NCBI RefSeq assembly: GCF_022869785.1
Contig: NZ_CP094997.1
Location: 6,639,001 to 6,703,000, forward strand
Reading direction: 5' to 3'
Origin: Dyadobacter chenwenxiniae
GTDB lineage: Bacteria > Bacteroidota > Bacteroidia > Cytophagales > Spirosomataceae
DNA length: 64,000 bases
The notes below the pieces were generated by a model, which saw only the letters and a list, made by a program, of their open reading frames with translations, did no database searches and had not been told where the DNA came from. A program made the translations under genes and the position numbers. Of the stretch, positions 34,843 through 43,388 are shown in pieces (position 1 is the first letter of the stretch; the number at the start of each line of letters is the position of its first letter).

Positions 34843-35978
34843 CCCATTAATTCCAGGTCATAAGATTCGAACATTTCGACGCTTTTGCCCATTTTCTTTT
34901 GGATAATCTTGAAATGGTGCACGTCTTCCGGGCAGATCAGCGAGATTGCTTCTCCGGATGCTTCTGCCCGGCCTGTTCTGCCTATCCTGTGTACGTAATC
35001 TTTGGGAGATCGCGGTAGCTCAAAATTGATCACATAAGGAAGAAATTGAATGTCGATGCCGCGGGAAACCAGATCGGTGGCAACAAGCACGGTAAGTTTG
35101 CCTGCTTTAAATTTGTTCAAAGCTTCTGTCCGGGCGCCCTGGCTTTTTTTGCTGTGCATCGCCATGGCCTGGATCCCGTTTTTATTTAGTTTTTCAACCA
35201 AATTATCAGCCGTCCTGGTCGCAGATACAAACACCAGAACCTGATTCATTTCCTGCGTTTTAATCAGATATCTCAACAATGGTCCTCTTCTGTCAGGGTC
35301 AACGAAATAGCCTGTTTGCTTAATCAGATCCAGGTTTTGCTCCTCTTCTTCAATCTCAATGCGAACCGGATTTCTGAGTTGCGTTTTATTGATCTGGTCA
35401 ACTTCCTCTCCTAATGTCGCCGAAAACAGAATGCTCTGACGCTTTTTGGGCAACAGAAAAAAGATGTCCTTCATTTCCTCTGCAAATCCCAGGTTAAGCA
35501 TTTTATCCGCTTCATCCAAGACCAAGATTTGGGTTTGAGAAATGTTAAGCGCCTTGTGAGACAACAAGTCGATTAGTCGCCCGGGTGTTGCAACGAGAAT
35601 TTCAACGCCTTGCAAACCAATCATTTGCGGGTTGATAGAAACTCCTCCGTAAACCGCCAGCGTCTTGACTTTTCTGGGAAGTCTTTCGCCAAATGTTTGA
35701 AAAACAACCGCAATCTGCACCGCCAGCTCGCGTGTAGGGACCAGGATCAATGCCGAAATGTGCCTGTTCGGAGCCGCCGGTTTGGTTTGAAACAATTCCA
35801 GAATAGGCAGAACAAAGCTCGCCGTTTTCCCTGAACCCGTCTTTGCAATGCCCAGCACATCATTTCCTTTCAAAATAGCCGGAATTGCTTCCTGCTGGAT
35901 CGGATAAGGTTGAGTATAATTCTGTTCGGCAATGGTTTTTAATAATGGTTCGGACAAGCCAAGCGATTCGAAAGACAT
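34836..35978 (-). CDS. DEAD-box ATP-dependent RNA helicase (RhlE-like)
   Basis: A 380-residue helicase that unwinds RNA in an ATP-dependent way, in ribosome assembly or RNA decay. All motifs can be read: Q motif (FESLGLSEPLLKTI, PYPIQQEAIP), motif I AKTGSGKT, Ia PTRELAVQ, II VLDEADKML, III SATLG, and VI HRIGRTGRAEASGEA. It stops shortly after the helicase core, without the basic tail of longer RhlE proteins. It is convergent with the sialidase-like gene and divergent from the serine hydrolase. Confidence 0.94.
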   Translation of the reverse strand: MSFESLGLSEPLLKTIAEQNYTQPYPIQQEAIPAILKGNDVLGIAKTGSGKTASFVLPILELFQTKPAAPNRHISALILVPTRELAVQIAVVFQTFGERLPRKVKTLAVYGGVSINPQMIGLQGVEILVATPGRLIDLLSHKALNISQTQILVLDEADKMLNLGFAEEMKDIFFLLPKKRQSILFSATLGEEVDQINKTQLRNPVRIEIEEEEQNLDLIKQTGYFVDPDRRGPLLRYLIKTQEMNQVLVFVSATRTADNLVEKLNKNGIQAMAMHSKKSQGARTEALNKFKAGKLTVLVATDLVSRGIDIQFLPYVINFELPRSPKDYVHRIGRTGRAEASGEAISLICPEDVHHFKIIQKKMGKSVEMFESYDLELMGY

Positions 35979-36108
35979 AAAGTGCTGCGCAGTTGGTCAA
36001 AAAATATTTTTGCAAGCACAAAGATACCATTACCGCAGACAAATCGTCCATGACCTGTCCACAGCCACCCGACCATTTGACTTTTCTGAACATTTATTCT
36101 CCATAGAC

Positions 36109-37701
36109 ATGTCTTACAATCGCAGGGAATTTTTACAACAACTTGGATTTGGTGCATTACAACTAGGTATAATCAGCGCAATTCCGGCATCGGCCTGGGC
36201 TGCAACATTACATTCCGGGCAATTACCGCGCAGCTCGCCGGAAGCGCAGGGATTGTTAGCGAAAAATATTCTCGATTTCACCAATGCAGTGGAAGCAGAC
36301 AAGCTGAACTTGCACAGTTTAATGATCCTTCGGCAAGGAAAAGTGGTTGCGGAAGGCTGGTGGGCTCCTTATGGCCCGGATATGAAGCACACGCTTTATT
36401 CGCTGAGCAAAAGTTTCACTTCCACGGCCATCGGATTGGCGGTTGCAGAGAAAAAGCTGACCGTCGAGGACAAGGTTGTATCATTTTTCCCGGACGACAA
36501 ACCTGCAACCATAAGCGCAAATCTGGCTGCTATGCGCGTAAAAGACTTGCTTACAATGTCCACCGGACATGATAAGGACGCGACAGGGCCGGTTAGGGAA
36601 TCGAAAGAAAAGAATTGGGTGAAAGCATTCCTCTCATTGCCGGTTGAGCATGAGCCGGGGACGTTCTTTGTGTATAACAGTGCCGCAACGTATATGCTGT
36701 CGGCGATCATTCAGAAACTGACAGGACAAACATTGCTGCAATATCTGACGCCACGATTATTCGAGCCGCTGGGCATCGACGACCCGGATTGGGAAGTAGA
36801 TCCGAATGGCATTAATACAGGTGGCTGGGGCCTGCGGGTTAAAACGGAAGATATCGCCAAATTCGGACAGCTTTATCTGCAAAAAGGCGAATGGAACGGC
36901 AAGCGCATCCTGCCTGCAGCCTGGATCGAGGAAGCGACGCGTTCACACATCATGTCCAAAGGCGGTTCCAGAAAACCGGAAGAAAACGACTGGCTGCAAG
37001 GTTACGGTTACCAGTTCTGGCGGTGCAGGAATGACGCTTACCGCGGCGACGGCGCTTTCGGGCAATATTGCATTGTGATGCCGAAGGAAGACATGGTGAT
37101 TGCCATTACCAGTGAAACCGGTGATATGCAGGCGATTCTGGATCATGTTTGGAATAACATTCTCGCAGCGGTAAAGGCAACAGGCGTGCCAGCGGATAAG
37201 GAAATCCAGGCGCAGCTTCAAAAGAAATTGACAACCCTTGCATTGCCACTCACTGCCGGAAAGGCAACGGCTGAATTGGCCACGAAACTGAATAACAAAA
37301 GCTTCAAAGTGGCTGATAACAGCTTGAAAATAAACAAAGTATCATTTGAATTTGCAAAAGGCTGGTGCTTATTCCGGCTTTATGATGATAAAGGTGAACA
37401 TTTAATCGTGAACGGGCTGGGCAACTGGAAAGTGGGATTAACAGATCTGTCAGTCATGCCGCTAAAACTCGTATTAACGCCTGTCCCAGGTGAAAAATTA
37501 ACGAAAGTGGCCGGAAACGGGGCCTGGATTGATGAAAATACATTTGAAATGACCTGGCGATTTATCGAAACAGCTCACTATGAAACCGTAACCTGCAAAT
37601 TTGAGGGCGACAATGTCCAGGTCGAATTCAAACGCAGCCTTGCCATTCTAAGCAAAACAAAAGACGCACGACCTGTGTTGAGTGGGGAGATGCTGTCCTA
37701 G
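36109..37701 (+). CDS. Beta-lactamase-fold serine hydrolase
   Basis: A 530-residue exported hydrolase of the class C beta-lactamase / penicillin-binding superfamily. The N-terminus MSYNRREFLQQLGFGAL is a twin-arginine-like signal. The active-site SxxK is in YSLSKSFTSTAIGLA, the YxN equivalent in FFVYNSAATYMLSAI, and GGWGLRVKTEDIAKFGQLYL is a family landmark. The last 150 residues form an extra beta-rich domain. An in-frame ATG at 35932 would add 59 residues unlike a signal peptide and overlap the helicase start; I reject it. Likely a periplasmic esterase or peptidase rather than a resistance enzyme. Confidence 0.85.
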   Translation: MSYNRREFLQQLGFGALQLGIISAIPASAWAATLHSGQLPRSSPEAQGLLAKNILDFTNAVEADKLNLHSLMILRQGKVVAEGWWAPYGPDMKHTLYSLSKSFTSTAIGLAVAEKKLTVEDKVVSFFPDDKPATISANLAAMRVKDLLTMSTGHDKDATGPVRESKEKNWVKAFLSLPVEHEPGTFFVYNSAATYMLSAIIQKLTGQTLLQYLTPRLFEPLGIDDPDWEVDPNGINTGGWGLRVKTEDIAKFGQLYLQKGEWNGKRILPAAWIEEATRSHIMSKGGSRKPEENDWLQGYGYQFWRCRNDAYRGDGAFGQYCIVMPKEDMVIAITSETGDMQAILDHVWNNILAAVKATGVPADKEIQAQLQKKLTTLALPLTAGKATAELATKLNNKSFKVADNSLKINKVSFEFAKGWCLFRLYDDKGEHLIVNGLGNWKVGLTDLSVMPLKLVLTPVPGEKLTKVAGNGAWIDENTFEMTWRFIETAHYETVTCKFEGDNVQVEFKRSLAILSKTKDARPVLSGEMLS

Positions 37702-37789
37702 CCTTTATAAGGATATACGTTTTAGATATTAAGTCCAAACGTTTAGCTTTGTAATCACTAAATAAATTTGCACACATTATTATATCTAA

Positions 37790-37996
37790 ATGGCATTTCA
37801 CCTCAATTGGAACAGGGCAAAGTCCTCTATGGCAGCCAAAAAGAAAGTTCGGGAAAGCGACAAAAAGCAAGTGTCACAAGACACGACCGAATATCTTTTA
37901 AGCGATCCGGTTAATAAATCACGCTTACTCAAGGCCGTTGCCGATCTCAAAAATGGAAAGCTGAACATCCATGAAAGAGAACTTATAGAAGAATGA
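37790..37996 (+). CDS. Short antitoxin of a YoeB-type module
   Basis: A 68-residue protein whose second half (TTEYLLSDPVNKSRLLKAV and following) matches the toxin-binding C-terminal part of YefM-like antitoxins. The first 30 residues are basic (MAFHLNWNRAKSSMAAKKK) and do not contain the Phd/YefM DNA-binding fold, so it is shorter than the usual 83 residues. An internal ATG at 37829 is a possible alternative start. It overlaps the toxin gene by 4 bases (ATGA). The pairing is strong; the loss of the DNA-binding domain is unusual. Confidence 0.78.
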   Translation: MAFHLNWNRAKSSMAAKKKVRESDKKQVSQDTTEYLLSDPVNKSRLLKAVADLKNGKLNIHERELIEE

Positions 37997-38253
37997 GGTT
38001 ACTCTTTCATGACGAAGGTTGGGACGATTATTTGTATTGGCAGGAGACAGATAAAAAGATTGTCAAAAAGATAAATGAGCTGATAAAAGCTTGTAAACGA
38101 TCCCCTTTTGACGGAATAGGAAAACCTGAACCATTAAAAGGGGATCTCGTTGACTGCTGGTCCCGAAGAATCACCGATGAGCATCGATTTGTCTATTACA
38201 TTGGGGAAAATACGATTACTGTCCTGAAATGCCGTCATCATTACAAGAAATGA
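37993..38253 (+). CDS. yoeB: Txe/YoeB family mRNA interferase toxin
   Basis: An 86-residue ribosome-dependent mRNA-cleaving toxin. Sequence and length match E. coli YoeB closely: GWDDYLYWQETDKKIVKKIN at the start, PFDGIGKPEPLKGDL in the middle, and a C-terminal CRHHYKK. The active-site residues Glu46, Arg65, His83 and Tyr84 all fall at the same positions as in E. coli YoeB. It is translated with the antitoxin through a 4-base overlap. No obvious lesion, so the toxin should be active if expressed alone. Confidence 0.93.
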   Translation: MRLLFHDEGWDDYLYWQETDKKIVKKINELIKACKRSPFDGIGKPEPLKGDLVDCWSRRITDEHRFVYYIGENTITVLKCRHHYKK

Positions 38254-38299
38254 ATCAAATTCTCCCTTTTTACCTCTAATTTTCAACTAGTCAACTTTT

Positions 38300-38854
38300 A
38301 TGAAAAGAAAATTTCTCCTTTCCCTGACATTAATCCTCATTGCTTTTGCGGCCCAGTCGCAGAAATTCAGGCCATTGGACAAAAGCCCGCGTGACATTGC
38401 TTACTTCCCCGATCACTTTGCTCACGACCGTAAAGATGGTGAGAAGGCGTTGGTTAAAGTTTCATACAGCCGCCCCTATCTGAAAGGAAGAGAGGCTTTC
38501 GGCAAACTGGAACCTTACGGAAAGGTTTGGAGAACAGGTGCTGATGAAGCTACGGAAATCAAGTTTTACCAGGACGCGACATTTGGCGGTAAGAAAGTGA
38601 AAGCAGGAACCTATTCGCTTTTTAGCATTCCAGGCGAAAAAGAATGGACCATTATTCTGAGCTCGGACCTGGATTATTGGGGAGCATACAAATATAAAGA
38701 AGCAAATGATGTGCTTCGTGTAACGGCGCCTGTAAAGAATGCGGAAGCACCAATCGAGAATTTTTCAATCGTTTTTGAGAAAGTTTCAGACACTTCGGCC
38801 AAAATGTTCATGGGGTGGGCGAACGCTGTGGTTGAGGTTCCGGTTAGTTTTTAA
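38300..38854 (+). CDS. DUF2911 exported protein
   Basis: A 184-residue protein of unknown function (DUF2911), common in Bacteroidota. Signal peptide MKRKFLLSLTLILIAFAAQSQ. Family blocks are VKVSYSRPYLKGREAFG, PYGKVWRTGADEATEIKF, KVKAGTYSLFSIPGEKEWTI and WGAYKYKEANDVLRV. The protein is likely periplasmic. It is followed by a hairpin terminator before the PQQ-type dehydrogenase gene. Confidence 0.88.
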   Translation: MKRKFLLSLTLILIAFAAQSQKFRPLDKSPRDIAYFPDHFAHDRKDGEKALVKVSYSRPYLKGREAFGKLEPYGKVWRTGADEATEIKFYQDATFGGKKVKAGTYSLFSIPGEKEWTIILSSDLDYWGAYKYKEANDVLRVTAPVKNAEAPIENFSIVFEKVSDTSAKMFMGWANAVVEVPVSF

Positions 38855-38928
38855 GTCATCCTGATGACATTCAGGCGCTGTTGATGGCATTAGAGTAGCT
38901 TTTGTCGGAAAAGTGGCATCATTATTGT

Positions 38929-38970
38929 AAAAAGCAGATCAATGGTTGAGAAATCGATGATCTGCTTTTT
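38929..38970 (+). terminator. Hairpin after the DUF2911 gene
   Basis: A 13-bp perfect stem (AAAAAGCAGATCA at 38929-38941 with 38958-38970) and a 16-base loop, ending in T residues, lies 75 bases after the DUF2911 stop and 22 bases before the next ATG. Confidence 0.75.
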
Positions 38971-38991
38971 ACTTTTCAAATAATTGATGGA

Positions 38992-40260
38992 ATGAAGACA
39001 AATAGCCTCATAGTTGCATGCGCTTGTTTAATGATGACACTGGCCGGATGCAGCAGCAAAGAGACAAAGGAGGAGAAAAAAGAAGCTGCGCAAAGCGGTC
39101 CCGATTCTGTGGCAACGGCAACAGACAGTCTTGCATTGCCCGCACCTTTCACAAGCGAATCTGTTGAAAACAGGCCGGAGGAAGCGGGTTGGCCTGATGG
39201 AAAAACACCAACTGCGCCAGCTGGTTTCACGGTGTCGAAATATGCAGATAAGCTGAAAAACCCACGTTGGACGTATGTCGCGCCGAACGGGGACGTTTTC
39301 GTTGCTGAATCCAATACAAAAAAGAGCGCTGACAGGATTACCATTTTGCGCGATGTGAATAAAGACGGCAAGCCGGAGATCAAAGAAATTTTCATGGAAA
39401 ACCTTCAACAGCCGCTGGGAATGCTGGTGCTGAAAGATTACTTCTATGTGGCTAACACAAATGGCGTTTACCGTTTTCCTTACAAAGCAGGTGAAACCAA
39501 GATTACCAGCAAGGGCGACAAGATTGTGGATCTTCCGGCTGGTGGTTATAACAATCACTGGACCAGGAACTTGCTGGCCAATGCGGATGGCTCCAAAATT
39601 TACATTTCGGTGGGGTCCGCAACTAATGTGGCTGATCACGGGATGGATGAAGAAAAGCGCCGTGCCAACATTCTGGAAGTAAACCCGGACGGTACAGGAG
39701 AGCGTATTTATGCGAGCGGGTTACGGAATCCAGTGGGAATGGACTGGGCTCCCGGCTCCAATACATTATGGACGGCTGTGAATGAACGGGATAAATTGGG
39801 CGACGAGCTCGTGCCGGATTACATTACAAGCGTTAAGGAAGGCGGTTTTTATGGCTGGCCTTATGCTTATTTTGGTAAAAATGAAGATCCCAGAAGAAAA
39901 GGCGAACGCCCCGATCTGGTTGCCAAGACCTTGGTTCCGGACGTTTCTCTCGGTGCGCATACGGCTTCACTGGGCTTGGCATTTTATGATCAAACACAAT
40001 TTCCCGCTAAATATCAGAATGGTGCATTCATCGGCCAGCACGGCTCGTGGAACCGCTCGAAACTGTCGGGGTATAAAGTGGTTTTTGTTCCGTTTAAAAA
40101 TGGGAAATCGGCCGGTAAGCCCGAAGATTTCCTGACTGGCTTTGTAGAAAGTGAGAAGAAAGTTTACGGTCGCCCGGTTGGTGTGACAGTAATGGAAGAC
40201 GGTTCGATGTTGGTGAACGACGACTCGGGCGGCATAATATGGCGTGTAAGCGCAAAGTGA
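38992..40260 (+). CDS. PQQ-dependent sugar dehydrogenase-like (sorbosone dehydrogenase) lipoprotein
   Basis: A 422-residue lipoprotein. The signal ends TLAGC with Cys20, followed by a charged linker (SSKETKEEKKEAAQSG). The propeller domain contains NPRWTYVAPNGDVFVAESN, QPLGMLVLKDYFYVANTNGV, GGYNNHWTRNLLANADGSKI, YASGLRNPVGMDWAPGSNTL and GAHTASLGLAFYD, matching sorbosone dehydrogenase-like proteins. It would oxidise a sugar in the periplasm or on the outer membrane. Related only distantly to the protein at 8132. Standalone unit between two hairpins. Confidence 0.88.
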   Translation: MKTNSLIVACACLMMTLAGCSSKETKEEKKEAAQSGPDSVATATDSLALPAPFTSESVENRPEEAGWPDGKTPTAPAGFTVSKYADKLKNPRWTYVAPNGDVFVAESNTKKSADRITILRDVNKDGKPEIKEIFMENLQQPLGMLVLKDYFYVANTNGVYRFPYKAGETKITSKGDKIVDLPAGGYNNHWTRNLLANADGSKIYISVGSATNVADHGMDEEKRRANILEVNPDGTGERIYASGLRNPVGMDWAPGSNTLWTAVNERDKLGDELVPDYITSVKEGGFYGWPYAYFGKNEDPRRKGERPDLVAKTLVPDVSLGAHTASLGLAFYDQTQFPAKYQNGAFIGQHGSWNRSKLSGYKVVFVPFKNGKSAGKPEDFLTGFVESEKKVYGRPVGVTVMEDGSMLVNDDSGGIIWRVSAK

Positions 40261-40279
40261 GAAATTAGTTTTGGAGATC

Positions 40280-40315
40280 AAAAAGCGGCCTGGTTGCGAA
40301 AACGGGCCGCTTTTT
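40280..40315 (+). terminator. Terminator after the PQQ-type dehydrogenase gene
   Basis: An 11-bp stem (AAAAAGCGGCC at 40280-40290 with 40305-40315) and a 14-base loop followed by TTTTTTG, 20 bases after the stop codon. A standard Rho-independent terminator. Confidence 0.88.
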
Positions 40316-40356
40316 TGTTTTTGGTGAAATTAATTTAAAAATAAATGCGACTTTGC

Positions 40357-40387
40357 TTGTTATAATATACCAATCGGTATATTTTTG
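40357..40387 (+). promoter_or_regulatory. Bacteroidota-type promoter of the tetR gene
   Basis: TTG at 40357-40359 and TATTTTTG at 40380-40387 are separated by exactly 20 bases, matching the Bacteroidota -33/-7 consensus (TTG, N19-21, TAnnTTTG). The tetR ATG follows 20 bases later. The 20-bp palindrome at 40364 fills the spacer, so a bound repressor would block the polymerase. Confidence 0.65.
40364..40383. promoter_or_regulatory. TetR-type operator upstream of the tetR gene
   Basis: Half-sites AATATACC and GGTATATT are perfect inverted repeats with a 4-base centre (AATC). The same half-sites occur at 41010 in front of the SDR gene. The site lies between the -33 and -7 elements, which implies autorepression. 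Confidence 0.8.
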
Positions 40388-40406
40388 TGTTGTTAATTTG
40401 AAGCAC

Positions 40407-40991
40407 ATGAACAAGGCAGAAAGGACTAGGCAATTTATCATCGAGAAAACGGCACCGATTTTTAATGTAAAAGGCTATTCCGGCACTTCTATTAATGATA
40501 TGATTGAAGCGACGGGACTTACGAAAGGGAGCATTTATGGCAACTTTCGCAACAAGGACGAAGTCGCGCTGGCCGCTTTTGATTTCAACCTGAAAAAGAT
40601 GTTCACAGCGGTGCAGGCTGAAATGGATGCGCAGAAGTCGGTGAAAGAAAAGTTGATGGTGTATGTGCGCATTTATGAGGATTTCCTGACCTATCCGTTC
40701 CCCGAGGGTGGCTGCCCCATTCTCAACACTTCCACCGAAGCCGACGACACGCATCCGCCGCTCCGCCAAAAGGCAGCTGACGCAATTTATTCCTGGAAGA
40801 ATAAAATTGAGGCATTAGTAAAAAAAGGCGTGGCACATAATGAGCTGAGTGCCGACATAGATCCCGAGGGCGTCGCCATTACATTGATCGCGCTGGTTGA
40901 AGGCGGCATCATGATCAGCAAAGTAACGGGGAAGCTGCAATACAGGAAATCCATCATGAAGGCTGTGAAAAAAATGATTGACGACTTATAG
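40407..40991 (+). CDS. TetR/AcrR family transcriptional repressor
   Basis: A 194-residue regulator. The N-terminal helix-turn-helix domain is clear: MNKAERTRQFIIEKTAPIF, then GYSGTSINDMIEATGLTKGS and IYGNFRNKDEVALAAF. The remainder is a helical ligand-binding and dimer domain of the TetR_C YcdC-like type, with PEGGCPILNTSTEADDTHP in the middle. The ATG at 40407 is preferred over the frame opening at 40353, which would lie within the operator. Two identical-half-site palindromes flank the gene (40364 and 41010), so it probably represses itself and the SDR-DUF2798 operon that follows. Confidence 0.9.
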   Translation: MNKAERTRQFIIEKTAPIFNVKGYSGTSINDMIEATGLTKGSIYGNFRNKDEVALAAFDFNLKKMFTAVQAEMDAQKSVKEKLMVYVRIYEDFLTYPFPEGGCPILNTSTEADDTHPPLRQKAADAIYSWKNKIEALVKKGVAHNELSADIDPEGVAITLIALVEGGIMISKVTGKLQYRKSIMKAVKKMIDDL

Positions 40992-41009
40992 TAAAATTTT
41001 TTCAAACTG

Positions 41010-41029
41010 AATATACCGATCGGTATATT
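41010..41029. promoter_or_regulatory. TetR-type operator upstream of the SDR gene
   Basis: A perfect 20-base palindrome with half-sites AATATACC and GGTATATT and centre GATC, 18 bases after the tetR stop and 30 bases before the SDR ATG. It differs from the site at 40364 only in the centre, so the same repressor should bind both. Confidence 0.82.
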
Positions 41030-41059
41030 TTAATATATTTCAATTAAATAAAAACAAAA

Positions 41060-41809
41060 ATGAAAACGACGGGAAATACAATTTTGATCACAGGAGGAAG
41101 CGCTGGAATCGGCTTCGAGATTGCGAAGATTTTTTCTGAAAAAGGCAACAATGTGATCATTACGGGTAGAAATGAGGCACGACTTACGAGCGCGGCAGGG
41201 AAACTTAAAAATACAACGGCAATCGTCAGTGATGTTGCGGACAAGCAGGATGTGGAGAAACTGGTTGCCACTTTGAAAAGTGATTTCCCGAACATCAACA
41301 TTGTGATCAACAACGCGGGAGCCGCGTCTTACTATCTGCTTGATCAAGTCGACAACACTTATGAACGCGCAGAGGAGGAAATCGTAACCAATTATTTGTC
41401 GATTATTGGCCTGAATCAAAAATTGCTGCCATTGCTGGGCGCCCAGAAGGAAGCGGCCATTGTCAATGTCTCGAGCATCGCAGCCCTCGTGCCGAACCAC
41501 GTTATCCCGACGTATGCAGCGAGCAAGGCGGCATTACATTCGTACACGCAGTCGCTGCGATTGACATTAGCAAAAGCAACAGCCGTTAAGGTTTTTGAAT
41601 TAATGCCGCCGCTGGTGAACACCGAATTTTCGACTGAAATAGGCGGGGAAAACGGCATTCCAGCGAGCGAAGTGGCCGAGGCTTTAATTAATGCATTTGA
41701 CAATGACACTTACGAAATCCACGTCGGCCGCACTGCAGATCTGTTTGGATTATTCCGGCAATCTCCCGAGCAAGCGCTTTTGGCGATGAATCCCGGGAGC
41801 GCCGCTTAA
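41060..41809 (+). CDS. Short-chain dehydrogenase/reductase (DltE-like)
   Basis: A 249-residue classical SDR oxidoreductase. Cofactor motif ILITGGSAGIGFEIAKIFSE, NNAG motif in NIVINNAGAASYYLL, catalytic Ser in IVNVSSIAALVPN and YxxxK in PTYAASKAALHSYTQSL. It resembles the DltE/YbbO-type SDRs often found beside TetR regulators in Bacteroidota. The substrate is unknown; induction by a small aldehyde, ketone or xenobiotic through the TetR protein is plausible. The DUF2798 gene follows 49 bases later. Confidence 0.92.
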   Translation: MKTTGNTILITGGSAGIGFEIAKIFSEKGNNVIITGRNEARLTSAAGKLKNTTAIVSDVADKQDVEKLVATLKSDFPNINIVINNAGAASYYLLDQVDNTYERAEEEIVTNYLSIIGLNQKLLPLLGAQKEAAIVNVSSIAALVPNHVIPTYAASKAALHSYTQSLRLTLAKATAVKVFELMPPLVNTEFSTEIGGENGIPASEVAEALINAFDNDTYEIHVGRTADLFGLFRQSPEQALLAMNPGSAA

Positions 41810-41858
41810 CATTGAAGTATCCGCCGGTAACAATTTTCAAACTTAAAAAAATAAGAAA

Positions 41859-42095
41859 ATGAAGCAAAAAATTGCGTTTGCAATGATTATGGGCGTGATC
41901 ACTACGGGTATAATTTCCTTTAGTTTGGTTTCTATAAATATTGGATTTGTTGCCAATTTTTTGGTGATTTGGCTGAAATCCTGGATTATGGCCTATGCGA
42001 TCGTTATCCCGGTGATATTAATAGTAGGTCCAAGCGTGCAAAAAATGGTGGAAGCCTTATTCAAAGATGCAGTGACTCAGGAGTTTGACAAATAA
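41859..42095 (+). CDS. DUF2798 small membrane protein
   Basis: A 78-residue protein with two hydrophobic helices (IAFAMIMGVITTGIISFSLV and LVIWLKSWIMAYAIVIPVIL), matching the DUF2798 family, whose function is unknown. It lies 49 bases after the SDR gene and shares its presumed TetR-controlled transcript. Confidence 0.85.
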   Translation: MKQKIAFAMIMGVITTGIISFSLVSINIGFVANFLVIWLKSWIMAYAIVIPVILIVGPSVQKMVEALFKDAVTQEFDK

Positions 42096-42128
42096 CGCCT
42101 GATGTTGTCGAGAAAATTCTAAATTTTT

Positions 42129-43379
42129 ATGAGAAGAGTAGTTGTTACTGGTTTGGGAGTTATTTCTCCCCTCGGAAATTCCGTAGATGAGTTCTGGGAA
42201 AATATTGTGAATGGTAAAAGCGGTGCTGCTACCATTACGAAAATGGATGTTTCTAAGTTTAAAACGCAATTCGGATGCGAAGTCCGCAACTTCATTCCGG
42301 AGGATTATATCGAGAAGAAAGAGCTTAAAAAGTTTGACCTGCACACGCAGTATGCGATAGCCGCTTCGGACACGGCAATTAAAGATGCCGGACTTGATTT
42401 CAGCACCATTGACGTAGAAGACCGCTATGATATGGGTGTGATCTGGGCAACAGGAAATGGCGGTATGGGCACTTTTGAAGATCAGCTGCTCGAATTCCAT
42501 GCATCGAATGGCGTGCCGCGTTTCAGTCCGTTTTTTATTCCCAAGATGATCGTGGACATTGCAGCGGGCGTTATTTCTATCCGTCACAAATTACACGGAC
42601 CCAATTATTGTACTGTATCGGCTTGCGCATCTTCCAATACAGCGGTGATCAGTGCATTTGACACCATTAAAATGGGCAAGGCCAAGCTGATGATCGCGGG
42701 AGGCTCGGAAGCAGCCATCATTTACTCCGCATTGGGTGGATTTGGTGCGGCGCAAGCATTATCCAAACGCAATGATGCGCCTGAAAAAGCCTCCCGGCCG
42801 TTCGATAAGGACCGCGATGGGTTTGTAATGGGTGAGGGAGCTGCTGCTTTGGTGCTCGAAGATCTGGACTACGCAGTGGCACGCGGCGCAACTATCTATG
42901 CCGAAATAGTTGGAGGCGGAATGGCGGCCGACGCCTATCACTTAACGGGGACGCCGCCAGACGGAATGGGCGCGGCGCTGGGCATGAGGAAGGCTTTGAA
43001 AGAGGCTGAGATCAGCCCGGATAAGATCGATTACGTAAATGCCCACGCCACTTCAACCGGCCTCGGCGATATGAGTGAGCTGAATGGCATCAAAACCGTT
43101 TTCGGTGATCACCCGGTTGCGATCAGCGCTACAAAATCAATGACCGGGCATTTACTGGGTGCCGCGGGAGCGATCGAAAGCATTGTGTGCGTGCTTGCTG
43201 TGAAGCACGATATTGTCCCCGGAACGATCAACACAGAGACGCTGGACGACGCCACGCCCGAAGGAATGAACATTATATTGGGCGATTCCGTGAAGCAAAC
43301 GGTGAATTACGCGCTGAACAATACATTCGGTTTTGGCGGTCACACGGCAACTTCTATATTCAAAAAATATACCGACTAG
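42129..43379 (+). CDS. fabF: Beta-ketoacyl-ACP synthase II
   Basis: The enzyme extends fatty acyl-ACP with malonyl-ACP in the cytoplasm. The 416-residue protein has the full Cys-His-His set: Cys in YCTVSACASSNTAVISA, His in YVNAHATSTGLGDMSEL and His in TKSMTGHLLGAAGAIES. The start MRRVVVTGLGVISPLGNSV and the C-terminal NNTFGFGGHTATSIFK are typical of FabF. No acyl carrier protein gene is adjacent, so this may be a stand-alone second copy. It ends 9 bases from the convergent HAD gene. Confidence 0.94.
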   Translation: MRRVVVTGLGVISPLGNSVDEFWENIVNGKSGAATITKMDVSKFKTQFGCEVRNFIPEDYIEKKELKKFDLHTQYAIAASDTAIKDAGLDFSTIDVEDRYDMGVIWATGNGGMGTFEDQLLEFHASNGVPRFSPFFIPKMIVDIAAGVISIRHKLHGPNYCTVSACASSNTAVISAFDTIKMGKAKLMIAGGSEAAIIYSALGGFGAAQALSKRNDAPEKASRPFDKDRDGFVMGEGAAALVLEDLDYAVARGATIYAEIVGGGMAADAYHLTGTPPDGMGAALGMRKALKEAEISPDKIDYVNAHATSTGLGDMSELNGIKTVFGDHPVAISATKSMTGHLLGAAGAIESIVCVLAVKHDIVPGTINTETLDDATPEGMNIILGDSVKQTVNYALNNTFGFGGHTATSIFKKYTD

Positions 43380-43388
43380 CCTCAAAGG

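Noticed and set aside
35932..36108. 59-residue extension of the serine hydrolase
   Set aside because: It overlaps the helicase 5' end and is not a signal peptide; the RR signal begins at 36109.
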